A stretch of 22,360 bases of DNA from assembly GCA_004151065.3 (NCBI GenBank), contig NWUY0300034863.1, positions 1 to 22,360 on the forward strand. Direction: 5' to 3'. The stretch's first letter is position 1. Every line of letters starts with the position of its first letter. This DNA comes from Larix sibirica. Its lineage: Eukaryota; Streptophyta; Pinopsida; Pinales; Pinaceae. Shown in pieces: positions 10,754 through 19,054 of this stretch. A program made the position numbers and the translations under genes. The notes under the pieces are model-generated. The model saw only the letters and a list, made by a program, of their open reading frames with translations, did not search any database and was not told the origin of the DNA.

Positions 10754-11745
10754 CATTCTGCATTATTATTATGTAGTATTTTACTTAGATTTAAGATTTA
10801 ATATTACCAGCTTAGTGCACAAGATTCTAAAATGAATGAAATTAAGAAAATAACATACCATCCATGCAATGAACACAATATATGCCTTGGGAAAACTTGA
10901 TATGGGAAAAACCCATCTAGAAGATGAGGCCTTGCCTTGCTCTTTTCTTCTCGGTTATGAAATACGAATGCAAAGACAATGCACTCACGATGGAGTTGCC
11001 ACAGACATTGTGGCCTTTATGGTTGCTACAGGATCTTCCACTTCCTGTATTCTATTTCAATATCCCACTCCTAGATGTTTTACTCAACCATGGAACAATA
11101 AACAATATAATGAGAATGGAACCCCTTCATTTTCTATCAGCCCATTATTTAACATGACTTGATAGTCGTTTAGGGTTAGGGTTACGATTTTTGTATGCCT
11201 CAACTCTCTATTAGGGCTAGGGCCTTGGAAGATCTAGAATCTTCTTGAAAGTACACACATGACTAACTCCAAATGTGTGAATAATGTGAGTAGAGATGAC
11301 ATCCAATCAATTTCATGGTGATCAATAAGATAGGTCAACTGATAGGAGGCATAATTTCCTCATATGCACTCTAATTGAGGTGATCATCATGTCACTAGGA
11401 ATAACAATGTGTAGAATAGAGATGAGAGGCTATGAACTATGCTTGCAAAGTTGACCCCAAAAATGGTCATTGAAGGGCTCAAGTAGGTTTTGAAAGTTTA
11501 CAGACCCTCAATTTCCAAAGTAGGATCTACCCCTAAAATGGGCCCTACACGCCAATATCTCCATTTTTTCCACCTACAAAGTACCAAAATAGATGAGAAA
11601 TTATATAAATCAATATCAAATGAAAGAGGAAGGAGAAGAAGTCCCTCTATAATCAGTCAAGGAAGAGATACAAAACAAGTTACAAATTGAAACAGCCTTA
11701 TTCGTAGATGCAAAGAGGCTAGGAAAAATAATTGAACATAAAAAT
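10754..11745. other. Spacer, no recognised gene
   Basis: AT-rich DNA following the poly-A of LINE copy 1. Overlapping open frames at 10869-11162 and 10924-11157 translate to nothing I recognise. A short telomere-like string (tttagggttagggttac, 11169-11185) is present but too short to mean anything. I found no TSD partner for the copy-1 3' flank. Confidence 0.4.
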
Positions 11746-11760
11746 AGGTTAATATGAGTT
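11746..11760 (+). repeat. Left TSD of the 225-bp SINE
   Basis: aggttaatatgagtt, repeated without mismatch at 11986-12000. Confidence 0.9.
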
Positions 11761-11985
11761 CATCCCAATGGGTTAACTCGAGTGGTTAAGTGTTGTGAAT
11801 TGCAAGGATTTTATGGGGTCAATTCCCAGGCCCGAATGCCTCTATGAATATTATGGGCATCACTTGATGTACTCATTGGGTTAGGTTTCCAAAACTGCAA
11901 CTAAACAATTTACCCTAGGTACCATCCTTATAATGAGGGAAAGTGCCTGGAGGGTTTCCTATAATGTGCATTTCATCAAAATAAA
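11761..11985 (+). mobile_element. tRNA-derived SINE with perfect TSDs
   Basis: A 225-bp insertion between perfect 15-bp TSDs. The head carries an A-box region at 11771-11790 (ggttaactcgagtggttaag; cgagtggttaag is the D-arm sequence of class II tRNAs such as tRNA-Ser and tRNA-Leu) and a B-box-like gggtcaattccc at 11817-11828. The body is tRNA-unrelated, and the tail is weakly A-rich (catcaaaataaa). It encodes no protein and would have moved by LINE machinery. The head resembles that of the SINE at 19055-19256 (cccNNNgggttaRctcRag), so the two may be related families. Confidence 0.85.
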
Positions 11986-12000
11986 AGGTTAATATGAGTT
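11986..12000 (+). repeat. Right TSD of the 225-bp SINE
   Basis: Second copy of aggttaatatgagtt. Confidence 0.9.
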
Positions 12001-12389
12001 AAGGTAAATTATATTGACCATAATTATGGCATACTTATTAACTTTTTTTTTTTTGTAAGTAAGACAGGAAAAATTCTATTAAAAAGATCATAGAGTACAA
12101 AAATGTTACAAAGAGCCCACCAAGGAGCTGAACAGACCCATGGCACACCCTAGTGGATACAGGATGGCTAGCTCAGAATTGCAACTTCAAAATTACAAAT
12201 ATATCAACTGTCTAGATCATCTCACAAAAAGAGCTTAAAAAACTATAAGAAAGTAACATCGATAGCCGAAATGCATTGAGACTTTAGATCCTAGAAGAAG
12301 AAGGGTGTCCATCCATACGTCCTCCATGACGGGAAGCTTGTCAGACTACCAAAAAAGTGATGAACACTTACAGAGACAACATGCAACGA

Positions 12390-12851
12390 CTAGTCAGACC
12401 TCGGCGTCCCATGCTCCTCGCTTCTTGTGGCTGGTGGGGAATGAATGTTGAGGTCGTTCATGAGTGCTTCCAAGGTGCAGGTGTTTTCCATTTCGCTCTG
12501 CTGAAGAGTTTTCAGACCCTCTATTATCTATTTCATTTGGTTAACAGCGTTCTCCCGAGCTTGAATTTCTCTGGCTAGGAGGATTCTGCACGCCCAATAA
12601 GGATTAGCAGCGATCTGGTAGCCCAAATTAGTCTTAATCTCCTCTTGTAGAGATATCTCCAGATGGGAAATCTAGCTTCCAATGGTAATCGGCATTTCCT
12701 CAGCATATAAATGCACCCAATCAAAATGCAAGGGAGTGGAGTCCTCACGGATGCTAGCCTAAGTTTCAGAACTAGCCCCAGTGTGTCTTCCTCGACTCCC
12801 AGGATTTCTACCGGATCCCCGACGACTGGACAGACGAATACGAGGAGCCAT
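12390..12851 (-). pseudogene. Small ORF with basic N-terminus and coiled coil
   Basis: From ATG 12851 the frame runs 153 codons to TAG at 12390-12392, broken by three in-frame stops that are all TAG. Each could be a CAG with C changed to T. The N-terminus is basic and flexible (MAPRIRLSSRRGSGRNPGSR). The second half is helical (HLEISLQEEIKTNL, then ILLAREIQARENAVNQMK, then EGLKTLQQSEMEN) and suits a coiled coil. It sits about 330 bases from the poly-A of its element. I do not recognise the family. Its place resembles the 3'-terminal ORF of the LINE at 13619-15159, but I see no clear sequence match. Confidence 0.4.
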
Positions 12852-12933
12852 AATTTGCAAACAGAAAGTACTAGAGGAGGAGGAAAATCCACCAGCAATG
12901 TTAATCCAACTAAGGCACAGGTGAAACCAAAAA

Positions 12934-13576
12934 CTAGGAAAGGCGAACGGCTTTAACGTTGCAAATTGGGTTTCCCTCGTCACCTTCCCTGAATTTATAA
13001 ACCATGACCCTGCATCTGTAGATGGAGTTTGTACCAGACCATAAATTCCCATTAGTTCCAATAATACCCTTTCTGTACTTTCCAGAGTTCTCGCATGCCA
13101 AAAACGTGATAAGCCTGTTGAACTGGCTGCTAACAGTACCATCCCATCCGCTGAGAACGAGGCTTCCATCACCTTTGAATTTTAACCTGTAAGGGTAATA
13201 AAACTTACGCTGATCTTGCCCGTCCTCCTGGAGTGAGTAATGCATAAGAGTAATGCAGATGTGACTGGGCATACACGTTAATGAAAGCCGCCGCTTAGCC
13301 ATATTAAATACCACCCCGACTAATGTCTTCCCTTTGGTACGTAGCTTCATGAGGAATGCCACGCGTCAGGGGATTGGCTGCAGGTGTCTCTTCCACTCTT
13401 TCACCATGTGGGACTTCATCCGCGTGTTGTGAGGGTTTCCCAGGGAGAAGATCAACGGCTGCGATCTCCTGCAGCGGATGAGCCACGTGATCGCAAACCT
13501 CAACTAAGGAGCCAGCTTTGAAGGGAGACAGATCCATCACCCCCATGTTGGCCAGCATCAGCCAGTTTATTGCCAT
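12934..13576 (-). pseudogene. Unrecognised coding region of the minus-strand retroelement
   Basis: Two overlapping open frames (13576-13304 and 13362-12934) appear to be one reading frame split by a frameshift near 13330. The region is richer in GC than its surroundings. Visible text includes MAINWLMLANMGVMDLSPF at the start and GDGSLVLSGWDGTVSSQFN in the second part. No catalytic or zinc-binding motif is evident. It may be an ORF1-like or 3'-tail-encoded protein; I cannot assign it. Confidence 0.3.
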
Positions 13577-13617
13577 TACGTCGAACGTGTAAAAACTTTA
13601 TGGCCGGAGAGGTTTGC

Positions 13618-13618
13618 N
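13618..13618. other. Undetermined base at an abrupt junction
   Basis: The single N separates minus-strand retroelement sequence from a LINE copy that begins in mid RNase H at 13619, equivalent to 9226 in copy 1. Both elements are cut exactly here, so the N may mark a contig join rather than one unread base. Confidence 0.6.
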
Positions 13619-13619
13619 C

Positions 13620-13793
13620 AAATTTCATTTTCACTTCAACAATTTGGCTAAAGACTTCATCTACATGCCCTTCTTTCACATTTTAAGAACTAATAACCAT
13701 GCTGCGGATGCCTTGGCCAAGGTTGACGCTAAGCTTAATTGCGGGACCTTCTTAAACAATGGGAATCAAATTGATAATGTGTGGGTACCTTAA
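13620..13793 (+). pseudogene. RNase H C-terminus of LINE copy 2
   Basis: In frame from the junction to TAA at 13791-13793. It contains FHFNNLAKDFI, HILRTNNHAADALAKV (the terminal RNase H motif) and a tail ending GNQIDNVWVP. Copy 1 has indels in the same stretch, so copy 2 better shows the true end of the pol protein. Confidence 0.75.
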
Positions 13794-14085
13794 TATCCCT
13801 AGAATTCTCTGCCTTATAATGGCCAACCCAACTCATTGGATGAATCTTTCCCAGGTCAATGTCAAAATCCACTTGAGATTTTATCCCCCTTTCCCAAGGC
13901 TCAAACGACGACGTATGCAGGTCGACTACATCTGGCTCGCATGAGAGGCATTAATGCATAGAGGTGACAGAGAAGCCCGCGTTTATATGAGGCAGCAGGG
14001 TGACGATCCTGCTCAAACATTCCCTTCCTGTATTCTCTAGACTAATTGCTCTCTCTGGTCCAGGATTTGTAGCTCCAATCTCAGC

Positions 14086-14928
14086 ATGGATAGTGGCAAT
14101 ACTGGCAACAACTCTGGGTTCTGCCTTCCAGGGTTGAAATTCAATCATTTCAAGACCCATATCCATGTCAATAATGGAGGCAACGGTTTGAAGCGCCACC
14201 TCTCTGCACTCGAGGTGGTGCAGGGTAATGAGAATGGCGAGAAAGCGGCCATCAGTTCTCTCGGCAACCATATGAAACATGTTCGTCGTGGCTCCAACAT
14301 GGATGAGAATGACAGGGTTGGTTCTCAGCAGGACATTGGGCAGGGACGAAACCCAGCAAATTTGGTACATAATGGTTTCATGTTCGACGGGGGAAGAAAT
14401 TGGCGTCCCCTCGAGGCTGGCATCAATCAACCTATTGGTGTCCCATTGCAGCAGGGCTCTCTGCAAGACGGCTCTATGCAACATGGCCCTCTGTGAGGTA
14501 GCCCTGGCGAGACTCGTAAACTTTGGAACATGGTGGGGGAAAGCATGGGAATCGTGAATTTGGACTCACCAGATGGATCGGGAAGTCCTTTTCCTGGGGT
14601 TCTATTCCATATCCAAGACATTGAATCCCAGGTGAACCGACTAAGGGGATAAAACAAAGAGTTAAAGCAGGCTCTTTCTCATTTGGCCACCTTTGTACAA
14701 ATTTCAAACTCATATGTAAGGAACAATAGCAACAAAATGAAGGAGTACTATGATGGAATGGAAGGAAAAATGGACTCTATGCACAACTGTCTTAGAATTG
14801 TCGAGGCCAAGGTAGACTGCATCCGAACCAGCAAGAGTAACAGTCCTTCGACGATTCTGGTTCTGCAGGACAATGAGGACATGGAAGCAGGCAGCAAGAA
14901 GAAGACCCATCACTCCAATGCCAACTGA
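14086..14928 (+). pseudogene. 3'-terminal LINE ORF, copy 2: BED-like finger and coiled coil
   Basis: One frame spans 281 codons from ATG 14086 to TGA 14926-14928 with only two internal stops: TGA at 14494-14496 (CGA in copy 1) and a TAA near 14650 (GAA in copy 1). A TAG 48 bases upstream supports a start near 14086. Order: MDSGNTGNNSG leader; finger region where both cysteines of the CX2C are now F (FNHF) but GGNGLKRHL is intact; polar linker; Gln and Gly-rich stretch (PLQQGSLQDGSMQHG); a coiled coil (HIQDIESQVNRLRG, NKELKQALSHLATFVQ); a second helix (MEGKMDSMHNCLRIVEAKVD); acidic then basic end (SKKKTHHSNAN). No known family recognised beyond the BED-like finger. Confidence 0.6.
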
Positions 14929-15159
14929 CCACCGGTTATTTTCACAGTAGTTTTTTTGTAATAGATATGTAATGACTAGTTCTACAATCAATTTCTTTTC
15001 TTTTCAATTACTGTTAAATTTCTGCCATTTTCGTAATATAGAGACTGGGATTGAGGTGCCTACTCCCCTCATTTTGATGGGTACAATCTCCCCATCATGA
15101 TGTAAAAGTTTCTCCTTTTTTAATACAAGCTTCTACAACCGTTTATGTAAAAAAAAAAA

Positions 15160-15178
15160 GATAATTCAAGAAATTTTA
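15160..15178 (+). repeat. Right TSD partner of 8977-8995
   Basis: Exact 19-base copy of gataattcaagaaatttta directly after the copy-2 poly-A, so the insertion that starts at 8996 ends here. Confidence 0.85.
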
Positions 15179-15845
15179 ATATCCTAAACATAAGACTCGA
15201 ACTATGCTCGATTGACTCAGGGGTTCCACTTGTTAAAGAATCCAAGAAAAATTAATTGAAATGCCTGAAATATTCATAAATAACATGCCTATCCATGTGT
15301 ATTTTTGTTTGCTTGCGTATTTTTCATTTTCTGGAAATTGATTGCATTGGAAAGTAAAATGCCCTGAGTCACCTGAATTTCTACAAGGGAAGTTGTGAAT
15401 AAATTATAGAGATAATTAAATAAGCGTTTAATATTCACCACTTAAAGTTGAAATTTACCTATTCATCATTAGACTTACACAATTTTGGTCCTTTAAATGT
15501 ACGTCATAGATTTTTTTACGAGGCTTTCTAATTGCATGAGACTTGAACCAATTCTTAGTGAGAAAACAATTTTCATAAATGTTGAAATTCTCTAGAACTC
15601 GTTTCAAAAATATATCAACAAAATGCAATGGGAAAACACCAAAGTCATTATCATTTGTTTGCCGAGGCACCAAGAGAGTGATCTTTGCAATAACTTTGCC
15701 ATTATCCCGCTTTCCATTTTCATTATTGCCCTAAGCGTATGTATCTTAACACAATAGAGGTGACACTCTCGATCTATGTATTGTTTTTTGACAATGATGA
15801 AAACATCATCATTGGTAAACATCGTTGGCGGTCGTGAACTCAGGT

Positions 15846-15865
15846 CATAAAAAACTACAACCATT
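15846..15865 (+). repeat. TSD (left) of the 1.4-kb minus-strand retroelement
   Basis: cataaaaaactacaaccatt, matching 17252-17274 apart from the length of the A run and one A/G difference. It lies next to the T run at 15864-15871, the poly-A end of the element. Confidence 0.7.
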
Positions 15866-16097
15866 TTTTTTGTAAATAAGAAATACTATATTAACAAATT
15901 AAACAAAAAAGTTACAATATACGCTAACCTGAGAGCTTTTCATGACAGTCTAAAACAACCATCTACATAGTTATAACAGTCATCCAATAAGCATTCCTAC
16001 GGCCCCTCTCCTGCAGGAGAAAATAGAGCCTACAAACTAGAGATTATTCGTCATTTCCCTCCCTAATAATCACATACACATCCCTTAGCTAAAACTC

Positions 16098-16115
16098 GTC
16101 AGCCTCGGGGCTGAC
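16098..16115 (-). other. Perfect hairpin in the retroelement 3' region
   Basis: gtcagcc and ggctgac form a perfect 7-bp stem around a 4-base loop (tcgg on plus, ccga on minus), about 240 bases from the poly-A. It could be a 3' recognition structure or chance; it is not followed by the T run of a bacterial-type terminator. Confidence 0.4.
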
Positions 16116-16121
16116 TATGAC

Positions 16122-16514
16122 TCATATAACATCACCCATCCTGATATTAACACCCCTTTTGCAGCAAAAACAAATAACAGACATTAAAAAGGCTGACCAA
16201 CAACCAAAAACCAATAAAGAGGCCAAATCACTACCCTTAAGGTGCTTTGTTACCCATTGTCGGAGGAGCCGATCCATCACCTCCTGGAGCACCATCTGGT
16301 TTAGACCCACCGTATGCACCCCACCCGCCACTGAAGTCGCTATCCCCATCTGCGGAAGGAAGGGAATCCCCAACTCCTTCCCCACTACATCAATCTTCAT
16401 GTGCAGCAACCTCGTATCACCATAAAGATCCTTCCATAATGCCACTAGAACATCATCAGCCCTTTGCTTCTCCTCATGTTCCAGCAGAACTTGGCTTAAT
16501 AGGCCTTTCACCAC
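16122..16514 (-). pseudogene. Unrecognised helical ORF of the 1.4-kb retroelement
   Basis: Open for 130 codons and probably continuing from upstream in the same frame across a TAG at 16515-16517 (preceding text includes VFGQIVTLY). The N-terminal half is helical and charged (LLSQVLLEHEEKQRADDVL, then LLHMKIDVVGKEL). The C-terminus is hydrophobic and may be read-through into untranslated sequence. No known domain seen. Confidence 0.35.
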
Positions 16515-16708
16515 CTAATACAGGGTGACAATTTGTCCAAACACACCACAATGACCGCGCGAGGACCTAGGGTCTTGAATCCAAGATTCCATTGCTACCT
16601 CCTCCATAGATGGAATTGCTTCCTCCACCTCACGTCAAAAACCCTGTTCCAGCATTTTCAGGTCTGCTCGTATCGTCGCAGGGATAGACTAGCGATATAC
16701 CACGATGC

Positions 16709-17173
16709 TTAAGCAGCGCGCAATTGCTCCCGACTCACCTTGCGCCTCCCCCTTACTTCCACAACACCCATATGCCCCTCTGGCACCATGTCTCTAACAA
16801 CCTCTAGAGAATACAAAACCCTATTACCAGCAGCACTGCATGAACCAACTTCGCCACCCTTCATGATGCTAAAACACACCACCCCGCGTCGGACGCACAA
16901 AAAGCAGCAAAGACCAGAGGCAGTGAGCAAATTGCCACAAGAAAATTCCTCGAAAACAATAATTCCCAACCTCCTTATGCTCGGGTAATCAACACCTTTC
17001 CCACCAACTTCCATTATGGATTATGTCCCTTCCCCCCAATGGATCGTACAGTCCATCAACTCACCCTCCCTCAATATACCTCCTCGCATAGGACGACCTC
17101 GTATGAAGATCGCCCTTATTAAATCCTCACCACCATCCCTTAAGTTAACACCTGCCTTAATTAATGTAGACAT
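16709..17173 (-). pseudogene. Unrecognised 5' ORF of the 1.4-kb retroelement
   Basis: From ATG 17173 the frame reads MSTLIKAGVNLRDGGEDLI and continues through one TAA (17021-17023) into MEVGGKGVDYPSIRRLGII, ending at 16709. A CFLCVRRGVVC stretch contains cysteines, but in no recognised zinc-binding pattern. The end is basic (GRRKVSREQLRAA). It lies at the 5' side of the element, where an ORF1 might be expected; no homology is recognised. Confidence 0.3.
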
Positions 17174-17251
17174 GCACCATGCGTTAACTCAGGGCCGCCA
17201 CCTATTCCCACCATGACACCCATTCTCCGTCTGTCATCACCCGCTTCGGGG

Positions 17252-17274
17252 CATAAAAAAAAACTACAGCCATT
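17252..17274 (+). repeat. TSD (right) of the 1.4-kb minus-strand retroelement
   Basis: Partner of 15846-15865, with a longer A run and one base difference. Confidence 0.7.
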
Positions 17275-17396
17275 GATAATCTTTGCAGGCTCAGTTTATG
17301 GGAAAATCTAATGTCACTGCCTGAAAAAAAATAATGAAGCAAAACTAGTTCTTCTTCCTTGTTGTAGCACATCAAATCAAATTCCCAAGAATTCAA

Positions 17397-19037
17397 AGTA
17401 TTCCTCTTTGTTCTGCCTCTGCCTATTGCAAATGTGAGTTTTATGTTATAAGATATATCCTACATCTCTTGTGTGGGTTGACATCCAACATTTTATATAT
17501 GTTATTTATTATGTTGTACTTCAACACATAGTGCACAATAGAGCTGCAAGCTCATGGGCCGATCGTTGGTTTTGCTTGGGTAGGAATGAACTCACTTTTT
17601 TATTACACTTGTATTAATAATATCCCACATGCGTGACGCGTTTGGAAATATACTTGTTTATATATGCACTTTGTTTATTACCCCATTGATTTGTAGTTAA
17701 TTTAATGAAATTAATATATTTTTTCTCCTTTTTTTAAGGGGAAAAATAATGAAGTATATGTAAAAAATAGGACAAATAAGAAAACATAATTTAAGCTTCT
17801 CAATAGGAGTAAAGGACTTCACAATGGGTGCAGCAAGAGGTAATCATGATGAATGATAAGCAATGAAGATGATTGTAAGTTATAGAGTGATATGCAAGGG
17901 AGAACATAATCCAAAGTACCAAGCCAAGTCTCTTTTTACATGTCAAACCAATAGCCCATGTCAAGTTAGCTGAAGGATAACCTAAAGCATATAACATCCC
18001 AAACAACTTGTAACCGTCTTGTACATCACACACTGAGTAGTAAACTATCAATAACTCAATAATTTATTAAACTTTCCAAAGACTCTCTAACAGTGGAAAC
18101 CCAGGATGACGTCGAGTTAGCTAGAGACCTAGGCTAGAATTATAAGATTGCGCAAAAGATAAGTAGGAAGATGAGCAAAGGCTATCATTTCAAAATCGAA
18201 GGGGAGCCTGGAAACGCTTTGTCTCCTAACTGTCGTTGACCACAAATGTGATCAACACCTTCATGGCATGCTTTCTCTTGCTTCTCTTAAATAATCTCTA
18301 CTTCGATATAAAACTGTTCAACTGCCCAACCACCTCTATGAGATTGTTCTCATACTAATTTCCAACATTTTTAGTGGATTGTTTTTTTATTCACTCTTGG
18401 TAATGTCTATTGTCTTCGAACACTAAATGTTTGAAACACAAACTCAAACCAAACAATATCTTCAAACACACAATTCTTGTCTCGCCCATGCCTTGAACCT
18501 TTGATTTGATCTAACTAATAATTACACCCTTTCCTTCCATAAAAAGTTACAGAACCCTTGCTTTGAAATAAATTATTTAACATACGTCTTCTAATAGATA
18601 TAACTCAAGACGTGCTTCTTCATTCTTAAATTTAGTTGAGTTGTATCAATAATTATATTTCTAAACAAAGGCACAAACATATCCATCGTAGTTAGGCTTT
18701 AAACTATAAAGGTTTCCTTGCTTAGACAGTGTCATCTGTTGATCAGAAACATAAACCATAATGCAAATAAACTCTTTTCAACATAACATCATATCACCAT
18801 GCATACATGTTTTAGTGGATACATCCATTTCTATGCTTAGTTCCCTTCCAACATATGTAGGGACTTAGTTTCCATCCAACTCTATCTCTTGTTTAATATT
18901 ACTATATTATTACATATTAGGCATTATTTTTTAGACTTGGTGACATCTTTAGAGACGGCATTAATTTTTTCACAAAAATGACATATTTTAAGTTGCTTTA
19001 GTAGACATTGTGTTGTTAATTTTTTTAATATGTCTAT
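17397..19037. other. AT-rich spacer, nothing recognised
   Basis: About 1.6 kb with stops in every frame, except a minus-strand open frame at 18051-17800 (83 codons, containing YKLFGMLYALGYPSANLTW). I cannot assign it, and it has no supporting motif. No LTR, SINE boxes or terminal repeats were found by eye. Confidence 0.4.
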
Positions 19038-19054
19038 ATGTCTTGAGAGATGTT
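19038..19054 (+). repeat. Left TSD of the 202-bp SINE
   Basis: atgtcttgagagatgtt, repeated without mismatch at 19257-19273. Confidence 0.9.

Larger units (their letters stand above)
12043..13617 (-). mobile_element. Minus-strand poly-A retroelement, truncated at the N
   Basis: A run of twelve T at 12043-12054 is followed by gtaagtaagacaggaaaaa and ctattaaaaagatc. Read on the minus strand this is a LINE-like 3' end (a tctttttaatag-type stretch, then cttactta plus poly-A). Moving away from it on the minus strand are a small ORF with a coiled coil (12390-12851) and an unrecognised coding region (12934-13576). The 5' end is not visible: sequence stops at the N at 13618, and no repeat of the left flank (cttattaac) is found near it. 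I see no RT or RNase H, so LINE identity rests on the 3' end and layout only. Confidence 0.5.
13619..15159 (+). mobile_element. LINE of the second family, copy 2
   Basis: Homologous to 9226-10753 at about 94 % in the stretch I compared. It ends in eleven A (15149-15159), followed by the TSD partner of 8977-8995. It holds the RNase H C-terminus (to 13793), an untranslated gap of 292 bases and the 3'-terminal ORF (14086-14928), then a tail with the same potential stem-loops as copy 1 (15041-15096). Its 5' end coincides with the N at 13618. Confidence 0.8.
15866..17251 (-). mobile_element. 1.4-kb minus-strand poly-A retroelement
   Basis: A T run (15864-15871) followed by gtaaataagaaatac and tattaacaaatt gives, on the minus strand, a plant LINE-like 3' end plus poly-A. 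Imperfect TSDs of 20-23 bases bracket it. It carries two unrecognised open frames (17173-16709 and 16514-16122) and a GC-rich hairpin in its 3' region. No RT or endonuclease is visible. It may be a 5'-truncated LINE with a long coding tail, a non-autonomous element or a processed retrocopy. Confidence 0.6.
15455..17396 (-). pseudogene. Ulp1-like (peptidase C48) relic split by a retroelement
   Basis: Two minus-strand pieces, 17396-17275 and 15845-15455, flank the retroelement at 15866-17251 and join in sense across its TSD. The downstream part contains DVFIIVKKQYIDRECHLYCV, which resembles the strand with the catalytic His of Ulp1/SENP SUMO proteases (usually HW; HL here). After a frameshift near 15673 comes VPRQTNDNDFGVFPLHFVD. 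This matches the C48 signature of Q, a short spacer, then D-C-G-V-F, with the catalytic cysteine codon changed to Phe (15641-15643). Upstream, tattttttttcag at about 17317-17329 (minus) looks like a 3' splice site. Such genes occur in hosts and in plant MULE and CACTA elements; I cannot tell which this was. All active-site positions are degenerate. Confidence 0.45.

Noticed and set aside
11169-11185. Telomere-like string tttagggttagggttac
   Set aside because: About two degenerate units only; too short for an interstitial telomere and expected by chance in AT-rich plant DNA.
12018-12029. Palindrome ccataattatgg
   Set aside because: Short AT-rich palindromes are common in such DNA; no associated element end.
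13951-14484. Long minus-strand open frame (177 codons), with a similar one at 9598-10143
   Set aside because: Both lie opposite the plus-strand 3' LINE ORF, which has the coherent finger and coiled-coil pattern and the right orientation relative to RNase H and poly-A; the antisense frame shows no domain.
16247-16528. Plus-strand proline-rich open frame
   Set aside because: It lies opposite the minus-strand ORF of the 1.4-kb retroelement and has no motif; a shadow frame.
17800-18051. Minus-strand open frame with hydrophobic character
   Set aside because: 83 codons without motif, in AT-rich DNA; insufficient support for a gene.
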